Notes: generated by a model not told the origin, from the letters alone. Counted from the stretch's first letter, positions 50,093 to 59,386 are shown. The stretch: 64,000 nt of DNA from Salinimicrobium gaetbulicola (GCF_042676025.1 NZ_JBHTJP010000032.1:682001-746000), one strand, 5' to 3'. Numbers and translations: made by a program.

Positions 50093-52222
50093 ATGTCTGA
50101 GAAAGAGAACTTGCCAGAAAAAGCCCTTCCGCAAAATGAGGAAAAAAACCTTGACAAAAAGGTTGAAAACGAGAAAACGGAAGAAGTGCAACCGGCAGAG
50201 CATATAGTGGAAGAAACTTCCGAAGATACTTCTGAAAAAGTTTCAGAAAAAATGACTGAAGAGAAGTCTGAAGAAAAACAGACAGATGATACTGCTGCTG
50301 CACTGGTTGATAAGGCAAAGGCTACCGGGGACAGGAAGGAAACTACAGATTCCCCTTCGCCCGAAGCCGCCGTGGAGAGTGTTGATGAAGAGGAAGATAA
50401 CAAGCCTTCTCAGGAACCAAAAACACCAAAAGACGCTCAGAGTGAAGTAGATGACGCTGTCGCAGAGGACAGTGAGGACGAAAGCGCGGGGGAACGTCAT
50501 GGGATCGAGAAGAAAGATTATCACGCCATGAGCAAAGAAGCCCTGGTTGATGAACTTGAAAAACTTCTGAAAAAGGAAAAAGTACAGGCTATAAAAGAGC
50601 ATGTAGAGGAAATTAGAGCCGAGTTCAACGCGAAGTTTGACGAGGAACTGGAAGAGAAGAAAGAAGAGTTTTTACACGATGGCGGAAACATCATAGACTT
50701 CCACTACTCTACTCCCTTAAAAAAGCATTTTAATTCGCTTTATTTTGATTACAAAGAAAAGCGTAATAAATATTACCAGCAGCTTAAACAGGATCTTACC
50801 CAGAACCTTGAAAAGCGCCAGGAGATCATCGAAGAATTGAAAGGCCTAATAGATGTTGAGGAGAACATAAATACTACCTACAAACATTTCAAGGAACTTC
50901 AGGAAAGATGGAAAACCGCAGGAGCTATCCCGCGTGACAAGTACAACAACGTTTGGAATACGTACCACCACCATGTGGAGAACTTCTATGATTTCTTGCA
51001 CCTTAACAGGGAGTTCAGAGATCTTGACTTCAAACACAATCTGGAGCAAAAACTAAAGATCATCTCCAGAGCAGAGGAGCTAACACAGGAAACCGATATT
51101 AACCGGGCCTTCAGAGAACTTCAAATGCTTCACAAGATGTGGAAAGAGGATCTTGGTCCTGTAGAAAAGGAATTCCGTGAAGATATCTGGCAGAAATTCA
51201 GTGACGCCACGAAAAAGATCCACGACAAAAGACAGGAGTATTTCGAGCAACTGGAGAAACAGTACGAAAAGAACCTTGAGAAGAAGGAAGAGATCATTGG
51301 AAAGATCAGGGAGATAGCCGAGACAAACTATACTTCTCATAAAACCTGGCAACAGAATATCAAGGAAGTTGAAGCTTTGAGAGAGCAGTTCTTCCATGCG
51401 GGTAAAGTTCCTCGCAATGTGAACGATCAAACCTGGAAGAAGTTCAAGGAAACAGTTCGCACCTTCAACCGAAATAAGAACGCATTCTATAAAAACCAGA
51501 AAAAAGAACAATACCATAATCTGGAGAAAAAACTTGAATTGGTTCAAATCGCTGAAGACAACAAGGACAGTGAAGACTTTAAGGCTACCACGCCATTAAT
51601 GAAGAAGATCCAGACAGACTGGAAGAAAATAGGACATGTTCCAAGAAAAGACAGCGATAAGATCTGGAAACGTTTTAAAGCTGCCTGTAATCATTATTTC
51701 GACAGACTTCACGCCAACCGTAGTGAGGAAAACAAGGAAGAAACAGAGGCCTTTGAACATAAAAAGGAACTCCTTGACAAGTTAAAAAGCATAGAACTTA
51801 CCGGGGACAGAAAAGAGGATCTGCCTACTATCAAGAAATTCATAGAAGAATGGAAAAACCTTGGTCGGGTTCCTCACAATAAAAGATATATTGAAGGGAA
51901 ATTCAATAAAGCTCTTGATCATGCTTTTGATAAGTTAGATATGGACAAGAAGCAAACCGAAATGCTCAAATATGAGAACAAGGTTCAGGCTTTAGAAGAT
52001 TCAGATGATACAAGAAGAATTAACAATGAACATTATTTCCTTACCAAGAAGATCGAAGAAACCAAGGCTGAGATCATTCAGCTAGAAAATAACCTTCAGT
52101 TCTTCGCCCATGTGGACGATAACCATCCAATGGTGCAGGAAGTACACAAAAATATAGACGATCATAAAGAACAACTTAAGATCTGGAAAGAGAAACTGGA
52201 AAAGGTCAAAGGCCTTTACTAG
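50093..52222 (+). CDS. DUF349 repeat protein
   Basis: A 709-residue predicted cytosolic protein. The first 150 residues are a highly charged Glu/Lys/Ser-rich tract. The rest is at least five DUF349 helical repeats with the W-K-x-x-G-x-x-P-R core, e.g. LQERWKTAGAIPRDKYNNVW, LREQFFHAGKVPRNVND, IQTDWKKIGHVPRKDSDKIW and IEEWKNLGRVPHNK. A coiled coil closes the protein. DUF349 repeats recall RNA-binding-like assembly factors, but the function is unknown. It is followed by a clear terminator. Confidence 0.85.
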   Translation: MSEKENLPEKALPQNEEKNLDKKVENEKTEEVQPAEHIVEETSEDTSEKVSEKMTEEKSEEKQTDDTAAALVDKAKATGDRKETTDSPSPEAAVESVDEEEDNKPSQEPKTPKDAQSEVDDAVAEDSEDESAGERHGIEKKDYHAMSKEALVDELEKLLKKEKVQAIKEHVEEIRAEFNAKFDEELEEKKEEFLHDGGNIIDFHYSTPLKKHFNSLYFDYKEKRNKYYQQLKQDLTQNLEKRQEIIEELKGLIDVEENINTTYKHFKELQERWKTAGAIPRDKYNNVWNTYHHHVENFYDFLHLNREFRDLDFKHNLEQKLKIISRAEELTQETDINRAFRELQMLHKMWKEDLGPVEKEFREDIWQKFSDATKKIHDKRQEYFEQLEKQYEKNLEKKEEIIGKIREIAETNYTSHKTWQQNIKEVEALREQFFHAGKVPRNVNDQTWKKFKETVRTFNRNKNAFYKNQKKEQYHNLEKKLELVQIAEDNKDSEDFKATTPLMKKIQTDWKKIGHVPRKDSDKIWKRFKAACNHYFDRLHANRSEENKEETEAFEHKKELLDKLKSIELTGDRKEDLPTIKKFIEEWKNLGRVPHNKRYIEGKFNKALDHAFDKLDMDKKQTEMLKYENKVQALEDSDDTRRINNEHYFLTKKIEETKAEIIQLENNLQFFAHVDDNHPMVQEVHKNIDDHKEQLKIWKEKLEKVKGLY

Positions 52223-52241
52223 TCGGTTAATTTCAAACGAG

Positions 52242-52272
52242 AAAACCCCTGTGAAATTCACAGGGGTTTTTT
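52242..52272. terminator. Bidirectional terminator between DUF349 and mazG
   Basis: A 12-bp stem AAAACCCCTGTG/CACAGGGGTTTT around AAATT, followed by a T-run on both strands. It serves the convergent DUF349 and mazG genes. Confidence 0.92.
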
Positions 52273-52294
52273 ATTTCGGGCTAGCAATGAGTTT

Positions 52295-53068
52295 TTAAAG
52301 AAGTTTTGCTTCTTCCCAGTAAACATCCATTTCACCCAAGGTCATATCCTTTAGACTCTTGTTCTGCTCTTTGGCCTTCGCTTCCAGGTATTGAAAACGC
52401 TTGATGAACTTTTTGTTGGTTCGCTCCAAAGCATCTTCCGGATTCACTTTTAAGAACCGTGCGTAATTGATCATACTGAATAATACATCCCCAAATTCTG
52501 CTTCGATCTTGTCACGATCATCAGAATCTATCTCGTGTTGCAGTTCCTCCAGTTCTTCTTTCAGTTTTTCAAAAACCTGCTGCGGCTCTTCCCAATCAAA
52601 CCCCACTCCGGCAACTTTATCCTGTATCCTGCTGGCCTTTACCAATGCAGGCAGGGATTTAGGCACTCCTTCCAAGACACTTTTTTTACCTTCCTTTAGT
52701 TTTAATTGCTCCCAGTTCCGCTTAACATCTTCCTCGTTTTCCACTTTCGTGTCGCTGTAAATGTGCGGATGCCTGCTGATCAATTTATCACAGATCTCAT
52801 TAGCAACATCGGCGATATCAAAATCATTGGTTTCGCTTCCTATCTTAGAATAAAACACAATATGAAGCAACACATCACCCAGCTCCTTTTTCACCTCTTC
52901 CAGATCATTATCGAGGATCGCGTCTCCCAGTTCATAGGTTTCTTCAATAGTAAGATGCCTCAAGGACTGCATGGTCTGTTTCCGGTCCCAAGGGCATTGC
53001 TCCCGAAGTTCATCCATGATGGTAAGCAATCTGTCAATGGCTTTGAGCTGATCTTCTCTAGAATTCAT
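52295..53068 (-). CDS. mazG: Nucleoside triphosphate pyrophosphohydrolase MazG
   Basis: A 257-residue house-cleaning enzyme that hydrolyses abnormal NTPs to NMP and pyrophosphate. Two MazG domains are visible, the first with EETYELGDAILDNDLEEVKKELGDVLLHIVFYS and the second with LKEELEELQHEI and EAEFGDVLFSMINYARFL; the Glu/Asp magnesium ligands are present in both. LREQCPWDRKQTMQSLRHL is the family's typical start. It is the last gene of the ruvX-def-DUF5606-mazG series, though a hairpin separates it from DUF5606. Confidence 0.93.
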   Translation of the reverse strand: MNSREDQLKAIDRLLTIMDELREQCPWDRKQTMQSLRHLTIEETYELGDAILDNDLEEVKKELGDVLLHIVFYSKIGSETNDFDIADVANEICDKLISRHPHIYSDTKVENEEDVKRNWEQLKLKEGKKSVLEGVPKSLPALVKASRIQDKVAGVGFDWEEPQQVFEKLKEELEELQHEIDSDDRDKIEAEFGDVLFSMINYARFLKVNPEDALERTNKKFIKRFQYLEAKAKEQNKSLKDMTLGEMDVYWEEAKLL

Positions 53069-53122
53069 ATTGTATTATTTAAAAAGGCAAGTTAAGAAGC
53101 TTTTTCGGAAACTTCAGGAAAT

Positions 53123-53183
53123 AAAAAACCGGCTGAAAGGTTTCTGAATTTCGCTTTTCGAATGTCAGACTTTTCAACCGGTT
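53123..53183 (-). terminator. Long imperfect hairpin between DUF5606 and mazG
   Basis: On the minus strand AACCGGTTGAAAAGTCTGA pairs imperfectly with the downstream TCAGAAACCTTTCAGCCGGTT and is followed by TTTTATTT, an intrinsic-terminator arrangement for the DUF5606 gene. Its central loop can form a smaller hairpin. Confidence 0.7.
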
Positions 53184-53204
53184 AGATTATGATTAAAGAA
53201 TATT

Positions 53205-53624
53205 CTATTCTTCCTCGTCAGATTTGTTTTCTTCAGGTTTACTGAAATCTGTAAATCCTTTACTCACTAAAAGGTTATACCATTGAACGATCTTTTTGAT
53301 ATCACTGGCATACACTCTGTCCTCATCATATTCTGGCAGCACTTCGCTGAAGTATTCTTCCAGCTTGTTTTTTGATTCTTTATGACTAATGGCCTCACCA
53401 CCGTCCTCTTTTTCTTTTATCTTTTGAAAAACCTCTCTTAAAGGCACTTCTTCAGTATAGGTATATATGGCGATCTCACTAAGTAAACTCACGTTATGAC
53501 GAAGGTTTACGGTGATCTTTTTTCCGTCTAACATTGATTCTGCCACAAATCCTCCACGAGTTTGAGCTTTTAATTCATATAATCCCGGCTTCCCGGAGAT
53601 CGACATTACTTTATCTAATTCCAT
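53205..53624 (-). CDS. DUF5606 domain protein
   Basis: A 139-residue protein of the DUF5606 family, largely restricted to Bacteroidota and typically next to def. It starts MELDKVMSISGKPGLYELKAQTRGGFVAESMLDGKKI, a compact SH3- or KOW-like beta domain with basic residues, and ends in an acidic tail. Nucleic-acid binding is possible from the fold-like pattern but is inference. It is the third gene of the ruvX-def operon, 61 bases after def. Confidence 0.8.
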   Translation of the reverse strand: MELDKVMSISGKPGLYELKAQTRGGFVAESMLDGKKITVNLRHNVSLLSEIAIYTYTEEVPLREVFQKIKEKEDGGEAISHKESKNKLEEYFSEVLPEYDEDRVYASDIKKIVQWYNLLVSKGFTDFSKPEENKSDEEE

Positions 53625-53685
53625 AGTACTTTTTATTTTTTAAGGATAGCAAATATCACACGTAAGGGCTAAAAAACAAAACTAA

Positions 53686-54276
53686 TTAGCGCGCTTTTTT
53701 AGCTTCGGGGAAACGCATTCTGTAATCAACGTTGATCTTCCCTTTTGAGATATTGGCCAGTTTACTCTTTATTAATCTCTTTTTGAGGCTACTAAGCTTA
53801 TCAGTAAACAGGATTCCTTCAATATGATCATATTCATGCTGAATCACACGAGCGGCAAGCCCAGTATATTCCTCTGTATGCTTATTGAAATCCTCATCGT
53901 AATATTCAATGGTGATATCAGGTTTGCGGAAAACATCCTCACGAACATCGGGAATGCTCAAACAACCTTCATTAAAGGCCCACTCATCGCCTTCTTCCTC
54001 AAGAATTGTAGGATTAATAAATACTTTTTTAAGGCCTTCAAGTTGTTTTTTCTCTTCAGGACTCAAGTCTTCATCTTCCGCGAAAGGCGAAGTATCGATC
54101 ATAAAAAGCCTGATTGGCAAACCTACCTGCGGGGCTGCAAGACCAACACCGTAGGCACCATACATGGTTTCCCACATATTATCTATCAATTCCTTCAACT
54201 TTGGGTAATCCTTAGAGATCTCCTTCCCTTTTTTCCTTAGAACAGGATCTCCGTATGCTATTATTGGTAAAACCAT
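53686..54276 (-). CDS. def: Peptide deformylase
   Basis: Def removes the formyl group from nascent N-terminal methionine. It has 196 residues. The three motifs are GVGLAAPQVG, EGCLSIPD (metal Cys) and QHEYDHIEG (HExxH zinc or iron ligands). It begins MVLPIIAYGDPVLRKKG. Insertions around residues 70-95 (EDEDLSPEEKKQLEGLKKV) are typical for Bacteroidota. It follows ruvX after 49 bases, in a gene order common in Flavobacteriaceae. Confidence 0.96.
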   Translation of the reverse strand: MVLPIIAYGDPVLRKKGKEISKDYPKLKELIDNMWETMYGAYGVGLAAPQVGLPIRLFMIDTSPFAEDEDLSPEEKKQLEGLKKVFINPTILEEEGDEWAFNEGCLSIPDVREDVFRKPDITIEYYDEDFNKHTEEYTGLAARVIQHEYDHIEGILFTDKLSSLKKRLIKSKLANISKGKINVDYRMRFPEAKKAR

Positions 54277-54325
54277 GAGGGTATTATATTTTAAAATCTA
54301 ATTCTATAATTATTTAATCTTTAAA

Positions 54326-54733
54326 CTACTTATAAAGATAACTTTGCAATATTATTGTAGCACTAATTTCATCAACCAGCGCTTTATTTTTTCGCTGTTT
54401 CTTTTTCAGGCCGCTATCGATCATGCTCTGAAAGGCCATTTTCGAGGTGAACCTTTCATCAACTCTTTCCACTTTTTTCTCCGGAAATTTTTCAGAAAAC
54501 TTCTTCAGGAACTCTGCGATGTTCACTTCACTTTCCGAAGCGGTATTGTCCATTTGCTTAGGTTCACCCAGCAAAATCAGTTCCACATTTTCTTCGGAAA
54601 AATAGCGCTCCAAAAATGACATTAATTCGGCAGTAGGAACCGTGGTCAACCCAGATGCGATGATCTGAAGTTCATCGGTAACAGCGATACCGGTTCGCTT
54701 TGTCCCAAAATCAAGTGCCAGGATCCTTGCCAT
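54326..54733 (-). CDS. ruvX: Holliday junction resolvase RuvX (YqgF family)
   Basis: A 135-residue RNase H-like nuclease, implicated in 16S rRNA maturation or Holliday-junction cleavage. The N-terminal motif ILALDFGTKRTGIAV holds the first catalytic Asp, with LGEPKQMDNTASES, VERVDERFTSKMA and an Asp/Glu-containing VDEISATIILQSYL later. The frame extends another 52 codons upstream, but those overlap dapD in the opposite direction; the family begins at the ATG 54733. A promoter lies at 54744-54775. Confidence 0.9.
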   Translation of the reverse strand: MARILALDFGTKRTGIAVTDELQIIASGLTTVPTAELMSFLERYFSEENVELILLGEPKQMDNTASESEVNIAEFLKKFSEKFPEKKVERVDERFTSKMAFQSMIDSGLKKKQRKNKALVDEISATIILQSYLYK

Positions 54734-54743
54734 AATTTTTCGG

Positions 54744-54775
54744 CAAAGATAAGGTTTAAATCTTGATGAGTCCAA
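54744..54775 (-). promoter_or_regulatory. ruvX promoter (TTG, TATCTTTG)
   Basis: On the minus strand TTG (54773-54775) is followed after 21 bases by TATCTTTG (54744-54751), 10 bases before the ruvX ATG. It lies back to back with the dapD -7 box. Confidence 0.6.
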
Positions 54776-54793
54776 TAATTGGTCTGAAGCTGT

Positions 54794-54801
54794 TATCTTT
54801 G
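54794..54801 (+). promoter_or_regulatory. -7 element of dapD
   Basis: TATCTTTG, an exact TAnnTTTG match, 14 bases before the dapD ATG at 54816. The divergent ruvX box is 42 bases away. Confidence 0.55.
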
Positions 54802-54815
54802 CCAAAAAAGACGAA

Positions 54816-55631
54816 ATGACAGCATTAGAAGCAACCATAAATAAAGCCTGGGACAACCGGGATCTACTTAAAGACTCTGAAACCACCAAAGCGATCCGTG
54901 AAGTGATCGACTTGCTGGATTCGGGAAAACTTCGGGTAGCCGAGCCAACAGCAAATGGATGGCAGGTGAACGAATGGGTGAAAAAGGCAGTTGTGCTTTA
55001 TTTCCCTATTCAGAAAATGGAAACTTTAGAAGCCGGTATTTTTGAATACCATGACAAGATTCCGTTGAAAAGAGGCTATAAGGAAAAAGGGATCAGAGTG
55101 GTACCAAATGCGGTAGCAAGACATGGAGCCTACATTTCTTCAGGCGTGATCATGATGCCGAGCTACGTAAACATTGGCGCTTACGTAGACGAAGGGACTA
55201 TGGTAGATACCTGGGCAACCGTAGGAAGCTGCGCTCAGATCGGTAAAAATGTTCACCTGAGCGGGGGTGTTGGAATTGGTGGCGTACTTGAGCCCTTACA
55301 GGCTGCCCCTGTGATCATAGAGGATAATGCCTTTTTAGGCTCTCGAAGCATCGTGGTTGAAGGAGTGAAAGTTGAAAAAGAAGCGGTACTTGGCGCTAAC
55401 GTAGTGCTTACAGCATCTACAAAGATCATTGATGTTACAGGTGACGAACCGGTGGAAATGAAAGGAATAGTGCCTTCAAGATCGGTAGTTATTCCGGGAA
55501 GCTATACCAAGAAATTCCCTGCGGGAGAATACCAGGTGCCTTGTGCTTTGATCATTGGTAAGCGTAAAGAAAGCACCAATAAGAAAACATCTCTTAACGA
55601 CGCATTGAGAGAATATAACGTTGCTGTTTAA
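54816..55631 (+). CDS. dapD: 2,3,4,5-tetrahydropyridine-2,6-dicarboxylate N-succinyltransferase
   Basis: DapD adds succinate from succinyl-CoA to tetrahydrodipicolinate in the succinylase route to diaminopimelate and lysine. It has 271 residues. After a helical N-terminal domain, left-handed beta-helix hexapeptide repeats run about 105-240, with RHGAYISSGVIMMPSYVNIGAYVD, GGVGIGGVLEPL and ALIIGKRKE typical of the family. dapB lies at 2324, so two steps of the pathway are in this window. The following GT9 gene starts 29 bases after the dapD stop. Confidence 0.96.
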   Translation: MTALEATINKAWDNRDLLKDSETTKAIREVIDLLDSGKLRVAEPTANGWQVNEWVKKAVVLYFPIQKMETLEAGIFEYHDKIPLKRGYKEKGIRVVPNAVARHGAYISSGVIMMPSYVNIGAYVDEGTMVDTWATVGSCAQIGKNVHLSGGVGIGGVLEPLQAAPVIIEDNAFLGSRSIVVEGVKVEKEAVLGANVVLTASTKIIDVTGDEPVEMKGIVPSRSVVIPGSYTKKFPAGEYQVPCALIIGKRKESTNKKTSLNDALREYNVAV

Positions 55632-55659
55632 CAGAGTAATCCTACCTAACAGTAAACAT

Positions 55660-56748
55660 ATGAAGATCTTGGTAATTCAGCAGAAAATGATCGGGGATGT
55701 ACTCACGTCCTCGATTCTTTTTGAGGCGCTTCGAAAGAAATATCCTCAAGCTGAATTACATTATCTAATCTACAAGCACACCCTTCCGGTAGTAGAGAAC
55801 AATCCCTATGTGGATAAATTCCTGTTGTTCGATCCTGAAAAAGATAACAGAGTAAAAGGTTTTGTAGGCTTTCTTAAGAAAATACGTTACAATGAATACG
55901 ACGTGGTGATCGATGTTTACTCCAAGATCAATACTGCTTTGTTCAATATTTTTTCCGGAGCCCAAACCAAGATCTCCTATCATAAATGGTATACAAAAAA
56001 GGCCTACACCCAAACTTTCAAACCTAAGCAGGATTTGGAAACCAATGCGGGATATGCCATAGAAAACAGGATGTATCTTCTAAATGGTCTTTCAAAAGGC
56101 TTTCCCCCTGAGATAAAGCCTAAGATCTATCTTACCAAAGAGGAAAAGAACACAGCCCGAAAAAGATTAGAAAACGAAGGAATTTCCTTTGAAAAACCTT
56201 TGATCATGTGCGGTATATTGGGTAGTTCGGATTCGAAAACCTACCCCCTTCCCTATATGGCTCAGGTACTCGACTTCATTGTTGAAAAGACAGATGCGCA
56301 GTTATTGTTCAATTACATTCCGAAGCAGGAAAAAGAAGCAAGAAAACTCCTGGACCTTTGCAATCCGAAAACTAGAGAACATGTCTATTTTGACATTTTC
56401 GGAAAGAGTTTAAGAGAATTCATGGCCATTACTCACTTCTGTGATGCACTGATAGGAAATGAAGGCGGGGCGGTGAACATGGCGAAAGCCCTTGACATTC
56501 CAACATTTTCTATCTTTTCACCCCAGATCAAGAAAGAGAACTGGAGTATTTATGAAGACGGGAAAAAGAATGTTTCGGTACACCTTAGGGATTTCCATCC
56601 GGCCGAATTCGAGGACCTTGAGAAAAAGGAAATCGCAAAAAAGGCAGCCACATTTTATGAACTGCTCAAGCCAAACCTTATCTTCGCCAAACTGGAAACA
56701 TTTTTAAAAGAAATAACCTCAGCGAGTTCTGTTGAGATAAAGCAATAA
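55660..56748 (+). CDS. Glycosyltransferase family 9 (heptosyltransferase-like)
   Basis: A 362-residue GT9 enzyme, the family that adds heptose to the lipopolysaccharide inner core. It has two Rossmann-like halves: ILVIQQKMIGDVLTSSILFEALRKKYP at the N-terminus and LIGNEGGAVNMAKALDIPTFSIF in the nucleotide-sugar-binding half. The ATG at 55660 gives the family N-terminus; an earlier in-frame start lies inside dapD's end. It opens the surface-glycan cluster. The exact sugar cannot be read from sequence. Confidence 0.87.
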   Translation: MKILVIQQKMIGDVLTSSILFEALRKKYPQAELHYLIYKHTLPVVENNPYVDKFLLFDPEKDNRVKGFVGFLKKIRYNEYDVVIDVYSKINTALFNIFSGAQTKISYHKWYTKKAYTQTFKPKQDLETNAGYAIENRMYLLNGLSKGFPPEIKPKIYLTKEEKNTARKRLENEGISFEKPLIMCGILGSSDSKTYPLPYMAQVLDFIVEKTDAQLLFNYIPKQEKEARKLLDLCNPKTREHVYFDIFGKSLREFMAITHFCDALIGNEGGAVNMAKALDIPTFSIFSPQIKKENWSIYEDGKKNVSVHLRDFHPAEFEDLEKKEIAKKAATFYELLKPNLIFAKLETFLKEITSASSVEIKQ

Positions 56749-56749
56749 A

Positions 56750-57430
56750 ATGAAGATCGTAATTTTAGCTGCGGGCATTGGTTCGCGTTTAGGAAATCCA
56801 TTCCCAAAACCATTGACCCCTTTAAAAGGAGGAAAAAGTATCATGGAAAGACAGGTAGAAAACCTTTCCCATAACTTCAATGAACATGATATTTCTGTGG
56901 TCGTAGGTTTTAAAAAAGACCTGATTATGGAGCGTTTTCCAGATCTTACTTATATCTACAACCAATTCTTTGACGCTACCAACACCTCAAAAAGTCTTTT
57001 AAAGGCACTTTTGAAATATAGAAATGAAGATGTTCTTTGGATCAACGGAGATGTTATATTTGACGTGGAACTTTTCAGTGTTCTGAATAAAGAGATCGAA
57101 AAAAAGAATTCTTTTGTGTCGGTGAACACTTCCAGGGTGGCTGAAGAGGAAGTAAAATACACTTTGAAAAATGGATTTGTCCATGAACTTTCAAAACAGG
57201 TAAGGAACGGACTAGGAGAAGCTGTTGGGATCAATTTCATTTCAAAAGATGACATGCCACTATTTATTGAGCACCTGGAGAAGTGTGGCGAAAATGACTA
57301 TTTTGAAAAAGGTCTTGAAACAGCTATTCAGGAAGCAGGTTTGAAAGTAAAAGCAGTAGATATTTCTGATTTCAGGTGTATGGAAGTCGATTTCGAAGAA
57401 GACCTTGAAGCCGCAAATAAACTTTTCTAA
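56750..57430 (+). CDS. LicC-like nucleotidyltransferase
   Basis: A 226-residue NTP-transferase. The signature is AAGIGSRLGNPFPKPLTPL (NTP loop and Lys), with LWINGDVIFD carrying the metal Asp. The size and YNQFFDATNTSKSLLKAL match the choline-phosphate cytidylyltransferase-like group (LicC, and glycerol- or polyol-phosphate relatives), more than the sugar-1-phosphate pyrophosphorylases. It follows GT9 after one base and precedes a CDP-glycerol glycerophosphotransferase-like gene, which suggests it makes the CDP-activated donor. Confidence 0.85.
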   Translation: MKIVILAAGIGSRLGNPFPKPLTPLKGGKSIMERQVENLSHNFNEHDISVVVGFKKDLIMERFPDLTYIYNQFFDATNTSKSLLKALLKYRNEDVLWINGDVIFDVELFSVLNKEIEKKNSFVSVNTSRVAEEEVKYTLKNGFVHELSKQVRNGLGEAVGINFISKDDMPLFIEHLEKCGENDYFEKGLETAIQEAGLKVKAVDISDFRCMEVDFEEDLEAANKLF

Positions 57431-57431
57431 T

Positions 57432-58493
57432 ATGAAATTCACCCTATTCTGTCAAAATCCGTATGCCTTCGGAATTATGGAACCTATCATGCAGGTTTTA
57501 AAAGACAAAGGTTATGATTACCTCTGGTTCCTAACGCCAAATCTTTCCGGAAAATTCCCTTTCCCTGAAGAGCCGCATACTTTTGACCTGGAAGAGCTCA
57601 CAAGTTATAAAAGTGACGCGATCCTTTGTCCCGGAAATGAAGTACCGCATTATCTGAGAGGCGTCAAGGTGCAGATCTTTCACGGACTTGCAGGAGAGAA
57701 AAAAGGACATTTCAGAATAAGGCATTACTTCGACCTTTATTTGACCCAGGGACCATATTTCACTCGAAGGTTCAACAGGTTGAAGAGAAAGCACAAGAAT
57801 TTTGAGGTAATTGAGACCGGATGGCCAAAGCTGGATATCTACGGTAAAGAATCTGAAAAATATCAGCAGGAAAAAGAAGCGTTATTGGAAAAACATCAGG
57901 CTTCAAAAATGGTATTATACGCACCCACTTTTTCCCCTTCCCTAACCTCGGCTCCTCACCTCCTGACAGAAGTAGAACGTCTTGCTGAAAATAAGGACTA
58001 CCTCATTCTTATCAAATTCCATGATTTGATGGCACCTGAAGTTATCGCTCTATACAAGGCTCTCGCTTCAAAAACTGATAATATTGTCGTAGAAGAGGAA
58101 CCTAATATTGTCAAGTTCCTTTTAATGGCAGATATTATGATTAGTGATACGTCTTCAGTAGTCTATGAATTCCTGCTGCTGAATAAGCCTGTGATCACTT
58201 ACAAAAATAATTCGGAGACCATCCTGTGGGACAATGCCACTGAATATTCAGGACTAGTTGAAAAAGCTGCAGCCAACCTGGAAAGAGACGAATACAAAGA
58301 CCAACGCCTTAAAGTGATAGAAAATTATCACCCTTATAATGACGGGAATTCTTCATTAAGAATGGTGGAAGCCATCGAAGACTATATTGAAGAAAACGGT
58401 GTACCGGAAAGGCGAAAACTTCCTTTTTTAAGAAGAAGAAAAATGAACCGAATGTTCAAACGCAAAAAGAAACGATTCAGAAACAACGGATAA
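57432..58493 (+). CDS. CDP-glycerol glycerophosphotransferase family protein
   Basis: A 353-residue protein related to the TagB/TagF family that transfers polyol phosphate to a glycan. The GT-B-like domain shows IFHGLAGEKKGHF, YAPTFSPS, LIKFHDLMAP and ISDTSSVVYEFLLLNKPVI, which correspond to the donor-binding His and Ser-Ser motifs of the family. No membrane helix is evident; the basic C-terminus (RRRKMNRMFKRKKKRF) may bind the membrane. Directly after the LicC-like gene (start one base after its stop), it is a candidate acceptor of the same CDP-donor. Confidence 0.86.
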   Translation: MKFTLFCQNPYAFGIMEPIMQVLKDKGYDYLWFLTPNLSGKFPFPEEPHTFDLEELTSYKSDAILCPGNEVPHYLRGVKVQIFHGLAGEKKGHFRIRHYFDLYLTQGPYFTRRFNRLKRKHKNFEVIETGWPKLDIYGKESEKYQQEKEALLEKHQASKMVLYAPTFSPSLTSAPHLLTEVERLAENKDYLILIKFHDLMAPEVIALYKALASKTDNIVVEEEPNIVKFLLMADIMISDTSSVVYEFLLLNKPVITYKNNSETILWDNATEYSGLVEKAAANLERDEYKDQRLKVIENYHPYNDGNSSLRMVEAIEDYIEENGVPERRKLPFLRRRKMNRMFKRKKKRFRNNG

Positions 58494-59252
58494 TTACTTT
58501 TTCCAGAATTTCAATTTCTTTTTGAGCTCCTTTTTCTTTTTGAATTTTCGTTGAAAATCTTCGGTATAAAACCACATTTTTTCAAATACCTCCTGTTCAG
58601 GCTTATTAAAGAGTCTGGCATATTCAGAAGCCATGATGGCAACCATTTCTTTATGTGGCGTAAGCCTTGCGAAATTCCTCATGCGTTCGTCAAAACTCAG
58701 TTCTTTGAAATTCATGCGGTTGAGATCAACCAAAAAGAATTGGTATTCTCCTTCTTCCAATCGAATTAGCGTATTGCCCGGGGAATGATCGAGAAATTGA
58801 ACCTGATTTTCGTGTAATTTAAAAGTGAAGCGGGTAAAAGCCCTTAAAATTTCTTCTCTTTTAGGATATTCAGGATCCAGAACCAGGTCCCTATATGTGA
58901 GGTCGCAAGTTAGGTGGTCACTAATGTAAAAGCTTTTTTGAAAGGTAACTCCAGATTTCTCTTCAGCGTATGCTATGGGATACGGTGTCCCAATCCCGCG
59001 GTTCAATAACTGGTGGGCATACTCAAAAGAGCGCTGGGCTTTAGATTTACGGAAAAAGCGATAAGCGATCTTGTTCACCAAATTGGGAACCTTGAAGGAT
59101 TTCACATTAACTTCTTTTTCCTGCAGAATGAAGATCTTAATCCTGTTGCGCTTTCCACTACCAAAGAGACTTCCTTTTGTATCGAAATTTTCAATGATGT
59201 TTAGAATCTTTTTTTCAGAGCTGGGAAATTTCTTAGAAACTACTACTTTCAT
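58494..59252 (-). CDS. InaA-type lipopolysaccharide kinase family protein
   Basis: A 252-residue protein of the protein-kinase-like InaA/KdkA group, whose members phosphorylate Kdo or heptose of lipopolysaccharide. The N-lobe Lys lies in NVKSFKVPN, and the catalytic loop reads FLDHSPGNTLI (D, N) with the metal Asp in FFLVDLNRMNF. It is convergent with the glycerophosphotransferase gene and divergent from a second one, with no T-run terminator seen between 58493 and 58494. Substrate inferred from family and neighbours only. Confidence 0.85.
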   Translation of the reverse strand: MKVVVSKKFPSSEKKILNIIENFDTKGSLFGSGKRNRIKIFILQEKEVNVKSFKVPNLVNKIAYRFFRKSKAQRSFEYAHQLLNRGIGTPYPIAYAEEKSGVTFQKSFYISDHLTCDLTYRDLVLDPEYPKREEILRAFTRFTFKLHENQVQFLDHSPGNTLIRLEEGEYQFFLVDLNRMNFKELSFDERMRNFARLTPHKEMVAIMASEYARLFNKPEQEVFEKMWFYTEDFQRKFKKKKELKKKLKFWKK

Positions 59253-59386
59253 TGGGCAAATCTACAACAATGAAGTATTTTCATATTCCTTCTAAAGAAA
59301 TTAATGTCAAAAAAATTACCTTTATCCGCCCGTACCTTTACTATAAATGGGAATTATTTGCCATTAACTAAATAAGAAGTTTAAAA

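Noticed and set aside
50026..50602. Minus-strand frames opposite the start of the DUF349 gene
   Set aside because: They mirror the Glu/Ser/Lys-rich tract of the real gene and encode Ser/Phe runs only.
52467..52760. Plus-strand open frame opposite mazG
   Set aside because: It is serine-rich low-complexity sequence, the expected antisense of a Glu-rich helical protein, and has no promoter or homology-like pattern. Similar antisense frames throughout the window were dropped for the same reason.
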